DNA of 64,000 nucleotides from Rhexocercosporidium sp. MPI-PUGE-AT-0058 (taxonomy: Eukaryota > Ascomycota > Leotiomycetes > Helotiales). Positions 12,375-20,966 of this stretch are shown here, in pieces (the stretch's first letter is position 1; every line of letters begins with the position of its first letter). The notes below the pieces were generated by a model that made no database searches, was not told the DNA's origin, and saw only the letters and a list, made by a program, of their open reading frames with translations. The DNA lies in NCBI GenBank assembly GCA_020746875.1, contig JAGTJL010000016.1:1302001-1366000 (forward strand), written 5' to 3'. A program made the translations under genes and the position numbers.

Positions 12375-13290
12375 TCTAACGTCTCTCCCTGCGTCTAACT
12401 AGCTTTAAGAAGTGTTCCACGTAGTCGTCTCTATTAATATATCGAGGAAGGAAAGTAAGCTTCGATTTATAGTTCTATTTAACTATCGCCGCAATCGCAA
12501 TAGAGACCTTCTTAACCTCAAACCTCTTATGTGTCTTATCGAGTCGATTTCGGTGAAGTTTCCCTATCTCTTTATCTCGTCCTCGACGGCGCTAGGCCGT
12601 ATACTTGTAACGACGCAAGAGCCTTGGACGTGAAGATAGACTTAATACTTAGAATACAAAAACTACAGAGCTACTGTACAGGAGGGAGGCATATATATAA
12701 GAAGTCGGAGGAGGGTCGGACCTGTTCCGGACCCCTGATTTAGCTAAAGCATACCTGTCGTTACAATACTGCTTCCGTTAATTGGCTGCGAAGTGTGAGG
12801 CGTCCGAATAGAGTGCCTTCTTGTATTATAGAGTCTTTCAACCCTTCTCGTATTTCAAAGTCAGGCAAAAGCTCTCTCGAGCTTTTATATTCGCTAAGGT
12901 AAGGAACTTCGACTCTGCTGCCCAAAAGTAGCTTAATCCTTCACGCCGAAAAGAGTTCAAGAGAAGTCGCAAGACAGCAATCTAAGCTATAATACTTTAT
13001 AAGCTCTTCGGTAGTTATAGAACTAATCCCTTATTAGTTATCCATTTCAGCTTCGATCGCAAGTATCATCTCAGTTGAGATCTTATACTTCTTGATTCGA
13101 TTAAGCCGTGCTCGTCGTAAGAGGTCCTCATCGCGTTAGCAAGTATCAGAGACTGTTTGTTAAAGAATATCTATAAATTCAGAGATCTCTCTAACGGTTT
13201 GATATAGCCTAATGAACCTTCGATTATTGACTTCTTTGCGCGTTGGTATATCCCATTCAGTACGATCGGTAAGACGTTTCGGCTTCGCTA
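12375..13290 (-). mobile_element. RIP-degraded Tc1/mariner-type transposase relic
   Basis: Read on the minus strand, allowing stops and one frame change, this gives a recognisable fungal Tc1/mariner-family transposase. The N-terminal part has helix-turn-helix-like text (LTDRTEWDIPTRKEV, VREISEFIDIL, TVSDTC). Next comes YKKALYSDASHFAA, matching the SDE-x-HF region around the second catalytic Asp. After the inserted LTR it resumes with NYKSKLTFLP and YINRDDYVEHFLKLV, as in the family core. Many stops are TAA where CAA (Gln) is expected, the change expected from C-to-T mutation at CpA by RIP. The third catalytic acidic residue and the element ends were not found. The element is dead. Confidence 0.7.
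12606..12765. mobile_element. 160-bp solo LTR with 5-bp target-site duplication
   Basis: The element begins TGTAACGAC and ends GTCGTTACA, a perfect 9-bp terminal inverted repeat with the TG...CA ends typical of LTR retroelements. It is flanked by the direct repeat ATACT at 12601-12605 and 12766-12770, a perfect 5-bp target-site duplication. A TATA-like CATATATATAAG lies inside. There is no internal coding region, so this is a solo LTR left by recombination, or a small LTR-like element. Removing the element plus one ATACT copy restores contiguity of the transposase relic around it, so it inserted after that transposon. Confidence 0.85.
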
Positions 13291-13535
13291 AAGGACGTGG
13301 AGATAGTAGATGAAGGGGAGAAGGTATACGTGTCAAAGGTTTATCTATATTTATTATCGTGTCATGGAGATACTTGTGTTTTGGTAAGGAAAGGTAAGTA
13401 ATAATAAGTAGAAGTAGGACGGCTCGCTAACCTGGCAACCGGCTCTTCACCGGTCACGAAATGTTTCCGCCTCGAACCTGTGTAGTCATCGGTGCCAAAT
13501 TTCTGCCTTAATTGTCAAATACGAAGAGTCTCACG

Positions 13536-15247
13536 ATGGCATCTGAGCTGCGTGCTGAAGACGATGTCTCGACTGAGCAAGATCCGCTCTTGAAGCCGCT
13601 GAATGAGAACAATGCCGACAACCAAGCGGTCGAGCATTCAGTGCCTAAAAGCATTGCACGCAGGCTCTACCTATCACACTTCTTATCAATGTGGAATTCC
13701 CGAGTATTTGAATTCGGTGCAGTGCTTTACCTAGCAACGATCTATCCTGGCACTCTGCTGCCAATGTCCATTTACGCGTTCACGCGGGGCTTCTCTGCCA
13801 TCATCTTCGCTCCCTCAGTTGGTCAATACATCGACACTGGCAACCGCTTGCAGGTCGTAAGAGTGTCCATTGGTATGCGAATTCGGCCTTGCTTGCTCAT
13901 TCACCGCTAACTCTACCGTTCTAGTCGTCCAGCGAATTGCTGTAGCAACTTCCTGCATCCTCTTCTATATCCTCGCAGTACAGTTGTCTTTAGGTCGTAG
14001 CGGAAAGACGGGAATACTGGTGGCTCTTTCATTCCTGGCATGCGTCGAGAAGCTAGGTTCCATTATGAACCTAATATCTGTTGAGAAGGACTGGGTACGA
14101 GGAATACTGCATTCTTTGTGTAGTATTCAGCTTACAAGACCAACAGCTCGTGGTTGTATTGTCGGCAAGACCAAACAGCGTTGAGAGCTTTGAACGCACA
14201 AATGCGCCGCATCGACTTGCTTTGCAAGTTGTTAGGCCCGCTATTTATCGCCCTCGTCGACGGCGCCTCTACTGAGATGGTCATCATCATCAATTTCCGC
14301 ATGAATGTTGCATCTGTTCTTTTTGAATACTTCGCCATCGCTCGGGTCTATTACAGAGTCCCCGACCTGCAGCAGCCCAAGCAAAGGTCGCGTTGCGACC
14401 GCCAAGAAGATTCAATATCGAATGAGTGCCCAAGCCTACTGACACACAACTGGAATCACCTCAAGCAAATCACAAAGAAATCTGCTGCCGACTTCAACAT
14501 GTATTTCCACCACAGCGCTTTCCTGCCCTCCATAGCGGGCGCCCTCCTCTACCTTACGGTCCTCAACTTCGCTGGACAAATAGTTACATACCTGCTTGCA
14601 GCTGGCTACACCTCGACGCAGATTGGTATTACGAGAACGTTGAGTGTAGCATTCGAAGTGTTAGCGACATGAGTCGCACCATGGATGATGGATCGGGTTG
14701 GAGCAGTTCGTGCTGGCTTGTGGCTCAGCAGCTGGCAAGTTATTATACTGGCAACGGGGATTGCAGTATTCTTTACTTTCTACGAGAACAATCCAGTTGT
14801 TTCCGCGAGCGGCCTCGTAGGCGGTACAATACTGAGCCGCGTGGGTCTCAGAGGCTTTGACCTGTGTGCACAGCTTATTGTTCAGGAGGTAACAACATTC
14901 TTAATATCCCCCGAACCAGCTTCGCTAACCATACTTTACTACAGGAAGTAGAGGCCGACATCCGCGGTGCGATCTCATCTGTCGAAGCAGTCTGGCAGAA
15001 TGCTTTTGAGCTCATCTCCTATGCATCAACCATTGTCTTTTCCCGCCCCGAACAGTTCAGGTGGCCAGCATTGATATCGGTTATCGCCGTTACGATGGCG
15101 AGCTCCGCTTACACGCTATATGTTCGTGTGAAGAGAGGCCACTTAATCCACCTAGACATGGTGACAAAGTTAGTGGACAGCAAAAAGGGGAAGCAGAGGG
15201 AGAGGGAAAGGGTAATAGAGCGGATTACGTCCAGCTCTGATGTATAA
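13536..15247 (+). pseudogene. Broken ferroportin (SLC40-type iron exporter) gene
   Basis: Exons of a ferroportin homologue can be followed: 13536-13872, 13925-14094, about 14147-14888 and 14945-15247, with canonical introns at 13873-13924 and 14889-14944. The N-terminus has a dileucine-like EQDPLLKPL and then the family core (LYLSHFLSMWNSRVFEFGAV, IYAFTRGFSAI, ALNAQMRRIDLLCKLLGP). Ferroportins export Fe(II) across membranes. Two lesions are visible. Near 14160-14171 the reading frame shifts between VVVLS and the expected D-Q-T-A-L-R, as if two single bases were lost. At 14671-14673 a TGA stands where Trp is expected before VAPWMMDRVG. The rest of the frame is intact, so inactivation looks recent. 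An assembly error could explain the frame break but less easily both lesions. Confidence 0.75.
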
Positions 15248-15547
15248 TTAGCGGTACGTCAGGCACTCGTCTAGGGCTCGCTCGCGGACTGTTAAGCCAC
15301 GGAATGGCGCGGTTTAGCCTCACGTCAAGACAGTCTATTATGAACAGGGAAGTGCGACAAGATGACATCTATTTCGGCGTACAGTAGGGTGCAACAAGTC
15401 TGAACACGTTGCATATGAACTCCAACCGATCGGATAGTAATGGAAGTAATGCGTTGACAGGTACTTTCTACAGGACGGGTACTATCCCGGATCTCAGACT
15501 GCATCCTTACTCAATTTTTCTTGCCAGCTGAGCTCTCTCACATCCAC

Positions 15548-17144
15548 CTACACAAAGAGGAATTGCCCCGCTATTGCCCCACAAGCCAACAACACCAAGG
15601 GCGTCCACTTGTTCGTGAACTTATACAAAATCGCTAGCGAAAGCACATAAAGGACAGCAGCAAGCCCGGAATTTGCAGCCTCAAGAACCGTCTTAGGTTC
15701 TCCATGAACACTTGCGTCGAGAATCTGTATCGCGATAATGGCAATAACACCAATCACTGCTCCGCAGAGACCATCGAAGAAAGTAGACAGAAGCTAACAA
15801 GAGTATTAGAATCATTGTATTAATAGTTGTGGGAGTTGGCCATACCTTATTCCGAACCAGTTTTTCCAACAAGCTATGCCCCGCGATCGTGAACAAAAAA
15901 CAAGGAAAGAACATTCCCAATGTGATTATGACAGCCCCAGCCAAAGCAGCTCCTAGCCCTCCATCCTGTAAACCACCTTGAAATCCAACGAAGGTCGCGA
16001 ATATGACCAAAGGCGCCGGGAGGATGTTTCCAATCGCGATGCAGTCGATGAACACACTTTGCGGAAGCCAGCCACCTTTGAGTACGGCCTCAACTTGTAT
16101 GAATGGGATAGCAGTATAAGCACCTCCAAACGAGAGGCTACCCGCAACAAGGCCAAGAACAAAGAGGTTAATGAGGGAAGGAGTCTGTGCGATTCCCAGA
16201 GCGAGGGCGACAGGTGACGGAAATCCGCGAAACACAACAAAAAGTGCAAATCCAACGTATTGCAATATCCAGAGAACTACTGCCGGGATCCAGAGACGAC
16301 GGGCGGTAAGGGAGTACCAGATACCGTAGAATCCGAGCGAGATGAAGCTGCAAGTTCGTAAGCAAGCAAGTTGAAATTTTTTGCCGTCGTGCTGGGACTT
16401 ACATGTTGATTCGCAGGGCACCGTTGATTGCTGTGCAGATTGCTGCAATAATGAGGAAGACATCAACCTTCTTTGTTTTTGTGTTAATTACTGAGTGGTC
16501 TGCTATTTTGTGGACAGCTTTGAGAATCTGCAAATTTGATTAGCTGAAGTCAAGTTGTCAATGAGAAGCCATACCATTGCTGCGACAATAGGCTGGAGTG
16601 CCTTGAACGACGCGTTGAAGTAGACATTTTCAAACCCAGCCAACGAATACAGATAACTCGCCAGCAACATCAAGATAAATCCAGGGAGGATAAATGCAAT
16701 ACCAGCAACAATACCCCCGATTCTGCCTGCAGATAAACATCCAAAGAACATGCATAACTCAGCAGCTTCTGGACCAGGAAGGATTTGGTAGACTGAGAAC
16801 ACTCGCTGAAAGCGTGCGATAGTGATCCATTTGTCTTGAATAACGAGGCGTTCTTTGATAAGTGCGATTTGTGCGACTGGTCCACCCCAGGCAAAGAGTC
16901 CGAAGTTGTAGAAGAAGAACCAGAAGAGAGCCAACAGGGACATGCGAGGAACTTTGGAATTATCTTCTAACCCTGGTTCTGCATCTTCCAAAACTTCTGT
17001 CGACAAGTTGTTCGGCCCGTTCTTTTCGAATGAATCTTGCTTCTCAACATCCGGCTCACTTTTGGAAGTAGGAGTCAACCCTGAGTTCGGCGGCGTCGGG
17101 GTTGCAGCAATTGCATCTGCAGTAGTTGTTGCGGAAGAAGCCAT
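15548..17144 (-). CDS. CHR-family chromate transporter
   Basis: Four exons (17144-16575, 16527-16403, 16347-15846, 15793-15548) encoding 480 aa. It is a long-chain CHR protein with two homologous halves, as is usual. The N-terminal half carries WGGPVAQIALIKERLV and the QILPGPEAAEL motif; the C-terminal half carries SFGGAYTAIPFIQ and ILPAPLVIFATFVGF. About 10-12 hydrophobic segments follow a Ser/Thr-rich cytosolic N-terminus of roughly 70 residues. Bacterial members expel chromate; fungal members move chromate or related oxyanions and some give sensitivity instead of resistance, so direction and substrate are uncertain. I chose the ATG at 17144; the frame is open further upstream but that part looks like 5' UTR. 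It diverges from a bZIP regulator whose start lies 469 bp away. Confidence 0.92.
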
Positions 17145-17613
17145 CTTGAGTGCTGGATAAGGAATATCTAACAAGAAGGGAATGTGGATTTTTCTCAGAT
17201 TATTATCGGCAAGTAGAAAGTCAAGGACTGTTTGGACAGACAAAACCAGGTTACAGCAGTGAAATATATACTGATAGTCCATGACCACCAAAGCCAGTTA
17301 ACAAGATATTGAACTGCCATAGGGACGGACAGGCGGCCTTTGATTGGCTGGCGGGTGCTGGCATATGCCGCGACTTTCATCCTCGCTTGTACGTTTATAT
17401 GCATGGTGGCGGACGCCGAGACGCCCAGACCGACCCGTTCGTCCACACCTGCCTGCCGACTAGCATACTGTAGTCGTCCAGTGATTCTCACACCTTGATA
17501 AAGTCAAGAGCACGCCATTTGTTTCGGTCGCCCCTACCATCTCTCTCCCATGGCATTTCTAAGTGCGACCACTTACTGCTCAATTTGCGGCCATCGTAAA
17601 AGAAAGCGCAATA
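17145..17613. promoter_or_regulatory. Divergent promoter between chromate transporter and bZIP gene
   Basis: 469 bp separate the two start codons, with no other coding content. The region must hold both promoters. I saw no TATA box that I trust and no perfect bZIP palindrome. Confidence 0.6.
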
Positions 17614-18527
17614 ATGGAGCCATCTCCCCGACCAGTGAGCCGCGTAGATGTAAGTGCGTCCCCTGGTCTCCGAAACTCGGCTCCATGCCCTGAACATCAC
17701 TAACATATACCACAAGAAGCATGAATCACAACGTGCTGCTCGACTTCGTGATAACAAGCGACGAAACAGACAACGACAAAAGGACTACACGTCTAGCCTT
17801 GAGACGAAACTGAGAGAGCTTCAATCCCAGGGTGTGCAGGCTACCCAAGAGGTGCAACTGAGTGCAAGGAAGGTTGTAGACGATAACGGGCGGCTGAGGG
17901 CTTTGCTACGCCACGTTGGAGTTTCTGATCACGTGATTGACACTTGGAAACCAAACATGGGAAACCAATCTGAGGAGAAACATTCGGGCTGTGACAAGAA
18001 ATGGACAGGAGCATGCGATACAAATGTAGGAACCTGCTGAAGGTGGATGTTTGCTGTGACTGACAAATCAGAACCGATTGATCGATACAGATTCTGCTCC
18101 TCTTCTCACCGCCCCGAACCACATGGTGCCGCCAGCCATTTTGCAGTCTGGATCAACTCTTCCAATCCAAAATTCAAACCAAAATAGGTGCCTTGGTCAG
18201 GAAAATCTCAGAAGCTCGAACAGGACGTCTACCGAAAGCCCATCCTTAACTGTCCAACTGGCACCCTGCAAAATTCTCACACGTCTCGCCGTAGACCCTT
18301 GTGCAGATGTGACGCAGCCCAATAAAGATGGTGGGAATGCAGGCGACCAAGAAATTGGTGGAGTTGAATGCTCTAAAGCCCATGCTATGTTGATGCAGTT
18401 TGCTACAACTGAAGAGAAACTAGATGTGATCTCCCAAGCACTTGAACAAGGGTGTGTGCAAAACGGTGGTGGTGGCTGTAAAGTGCGAAACGAGGCTCTC
18501 TGGAAAGCTATTGACGATGTTACTTGA
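17614..18527 (+). CDS. Fungal bZIP transcription factor
   Basis: Three exons (17614-17649, 17717-18025, 18072-18527); 266 aa. The basic region, encoded from the start of exon 2, reads AARLRDNKRRNRQRQKDY, matching the RVRDNQRRSRAR-type basic region of an ascomycete bZIP family. It is followed by a leucine/hydrophobic heptad helix (LETKLRELQ to LRALLRHVGV). The C-terminal part has the family's spaced cysteines (ECSKAHAMLMQF, QGCVQNGGGGCKVRN) and ends ALWKAIDDVT. It is expected to act as a nuclear DNA-binding dimer. The acceptor of intron 1 could also lie 3 bp downstream, removing one Lys. Its divergent position suggests, but does not prove, that it regulates the neighbouring chromate transporter. 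Confidence 0.85.
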
Positions 18528-19487
18528 TTCATGTAGCAACTCTGTAACGTTGTTATTAGTAACTTATATTACTTTCTTCAACTATTTCTCCCCAGTAGGT
18601 CACTTAGCAATATAACAAGAGGAGTGCGGGTGGTGATACTATCGATCGTTTTAGTCACTCCACTGATCACCGCTTTGGCTGTTCCCCCAGCTTATTCACG
18701 GCCGTTGGGGTTTTTTCCCTCCCAATGCTAAAGCACTTGGAGAGAGGTTCCATGACGAAGATAAGGCACAAATTGCAATCTGAGAGTTATGCTGTACCAG
18801 GAGAGGGGTACGAAAGGTAACATATTTACATCTCATTTCGTACCACCAAGTTATATTTTATCCGGTCACTGCAGCGGAGATCAATCACGTGATTGGCATT
18901 GGAGCGAGCTTCTGGAACATTCCATGGGCAGTGCGCAGCAGCAGTCCACTGCTGCTTAGTGACTGACCATCCTGCTGCATCTAGGCTAGTCGTTTTCTTG
19001 TTCACAGGTTTCATGTATCTCATTCACGTGTTTATCACATTCAAGTCACAGTTGCAGCGCAATTTAGATTTTTAGATTTTTAGATTTTCTTCGTTTGTAT
19101 TTAAGAGTATGAGGAGAACAGACTCTCGACTCTTTCTTTTCCTTCCCTTCCCATTCTTTGATCCCAAGCCCATCCATGAACAATAAACAAGCCCATCCTC
19201 ATCCAGGAGGCAGGGCGTACATATCCTTTTCTAATATGTACAAGAACGACCGTTGAATCATGAACAGCCTAAAGATGCAATGAGTAACCGGGTATACCGT
19301 TAGTTGTTCCCCCAACGCCGCGCTGAAAAAAAAAATCAAATGTGTGCAGATGCAGATGCAGATTTCCTTCCCTTATGATGCAGCTCCTTAGTTGCCTGAG
19401 CTTGTGTCTATGTACGTGTATTTGTGCAGTGTTTATATACTACCTTCACTACTCTTCAAGCCATCGCCACTCATTGTCGCGCGATCC
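18528..19487. other. Intergenic interval with a short tandem repeat
   Basis: No gene seen. It holds the 3' flanks of two convergent genes, a TCACGTGATT palindrome near 18886, and the tandem TTTAGATT repeat listed separately. Confidence 0.5.
19063..19088. repeat. TTTAGATT tandem repeat, about three copies
   Basis: Three consecutive TTTAGATT-type 8-bp units in AT-rich noncoding sequence. Confidence 0.75.
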
Positions 19488-20966
19488 TCAGTTCTCGGTC
19501 GAGCGACCTTGGATCCGCGAGGATCTTTTTCGTCGTCTCTCGGGAGAGGAGCAGGATGATGGTGTGGCGGCAGAAGCGGCTGCAGCGGATGAGCCATAAG
19601 GCGGATCGGCAACGGCAGCGGCTTGCTGGACTTGATTGTCTGGAGTGAGGAAGGGCGAGGGTTTTGGGACAGCAGTTGCAAGGACAGAGCTCATGGGTAT
19701 TGCGCTGAAGCTTGAGAAGGCGCTGTTGTAGACTGCGGGGGCTGATCGGCTGGGAGAGGCCGAGCCCGCAGTTGGGAGGACTGTTACCGTGCTGGTTCTG
19801 ACAATCGCGGGTGTGGTCTTCGCGGTCGATGTAGATGAAGCGCTGGGAGCCGCAGTAGATGGATCTCTGGTGACGTAGACTGTCTCAATCTCCTTAGCCG
19901 TTACGGTGACTGTCTTGGGGCCTTGAGCTGGCAGAGATGTAGATTTCGATGAGGCTTCGGGCTGAGCTGCCTTGGAGGTTGTAGCAGCTGGCTTGGTGGC
20001 TGGCTTGGTAGCTGGATCTGCTCCTCCGACAGCTGGCTTTCCAGTTGGTGCTCCAGGTGGGAGATTGTCCGAGGTGAGCGAGGGAGGAGCTGTTGGATCG
20101 ATGAGGAATTGTTCATCACCCAGCTGAGCTTCGACGCCGACAGAGTTGGCAGCTTTGCCACCAGCCTTCTGAGCAACAAACTTTCCAGCAGCGGCTACCG
20201 TTGTCGATGTCAGACTGATGTCCATGCATGATGTGTAGCTCTCGTTGACAACGATGGCCCCGTCTGCGTTGAGGGTTGGCCATTCCCATACCCAGTAGAG
20301 CGTATAGCTCCCTGATGTGCCAGCGTCTGAAGGAATCTTGAAGTCGTTCTGGCAAAGAAGATCACTGCCATCTTGTGCTGTGAAGCCACCAGCTTGAGCT
20401 TGTCGGGAAGCGGATTTGCCATTGATTTGGAAACATTGACCATCATCGTAGGGCCGGGTAGCGATCAATTTTCCTCGTTTGTCGCCTCCAGTGCCCTCAG
20501 TGTTCCAGACCCGGTGGATACCAAGATAAGTGTCAGTTGGTTGAGACTCCTTTGTTGCATAGATGAAGACCGTTCCTCTTCCTGCAGGCTTGCCCAAATT
20601 GTTGGAGAACAGTGTGACATGGCCGTTTTCAAAGTAGCGGAGTGCAACATGATCTCCAGGGGCTGCAGTGAGAGTTGGATAGTCTGGCGTCTGCTGCGGT
20701 TTGGCCTGATTGCTTCGGCACATGGGATCTGTAGGAAGGAAAGTGTTACCTCGGCCGTTGGGAGGGAGAAGCCACAGGTTCTTGTCGAGATCGACTCCTG
20801 CCTTCCTTGGTCCGAAGTTGCGGATGTAGCCTGGAGCTCCGACATAGCTGCCATTGGAAGCAATCAGTCTGAGTTCTTCTACCCACGTATGGGCATGAAC
20901 AGCTGTGTTGCAGGCCAACAGAATGACGGCTGCAAGCCCTGCTGGAAGTGAGAGCGCAGATCTCAT
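19488..20966 (-). CDS. Secreted protein with N-terminal histidine, LPMO-like
   Basis: Single exon of 492 aa. Residues 1-25 form a signal peptide ending in VHA, so the mature protein would start at His26 (HTWVEEL). A free N-terminal His is the hallmark of copper lytic polysaccharide monooxygenases. A second candidate copper ligand is His116 in FENGHVTLF, and the aromatic YTLYWVWEWP resembles the C-terminal strand carrying the axial Tyr in many LPMOs. Several paired cysteines support secretion. After about residue 290 the chain is a Ser/Thr/Pro/Ala-rich linker, likely O-glycosylated, ending in a short basic tail without an obvious GPI signal. It does not match the N-termini I know for AA9, AA11, AA13, AA14 or AA16; similar fungal proteins are annotated only as a domain of unknown function. 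The function is inference. Confidence 0.8.
   Translation of the reverse strand: MRSALSLPAGLAAVILLACNTAVHAHTWVEELRLIASNGSYVGAPGYIRNFGPRKAGVDLDKNLWLLPPNGRGNTFLPTDPMCRSNQAKPQQTPDYPTLTAAPGDHVALRYFENGHVTLFSNNLGKPAGRGTVFIYATKESQPTDTYLGIHRVWNTEGTGGDKRGKLIATRPYDDGQCFQINGKSASRQAQAGGFTAQDGSDLLCQNDFKIPSDAGTSGSYTLYWVWEWPTLNADGAIVVNESYTSCMDISLTSTTVAAAGKFVAQKAGGKAANSVGVEAQLGDEQFLIDPTAPPSLTSDNLPPGAPTGKPAVGGADPATKPATKPAATTSKAAQPEASSKSTSLPAQGPKTVTVTAKEIETVYVTRDPSTAAPSASSTSTAKTTPAIVRTSTVTVLPTAGSASPSRSAPAVYNSAFSSFSAIPMSSVLATAVPKPSPFLTPDNQVQQAAAVADPPYGSSAAAASAATPSSCSSPERRRKRSSRIQGRSTEN

Noticed and set aside
14095..14139. A 45-bp intron that could bypass the ferroportin frame break
   Set aside because: It would keep the frame but remove the conserved V-V-V run after the E-x-D-W motif and is shorter than other introns here; even if used, the in-frame TGA at 14671 remains.
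20373..20951. 192-codon plus-strand frame
   Set aside because: Antisense to the secreted His-1 protein gene, which has a signal peptide and conserved motifs.
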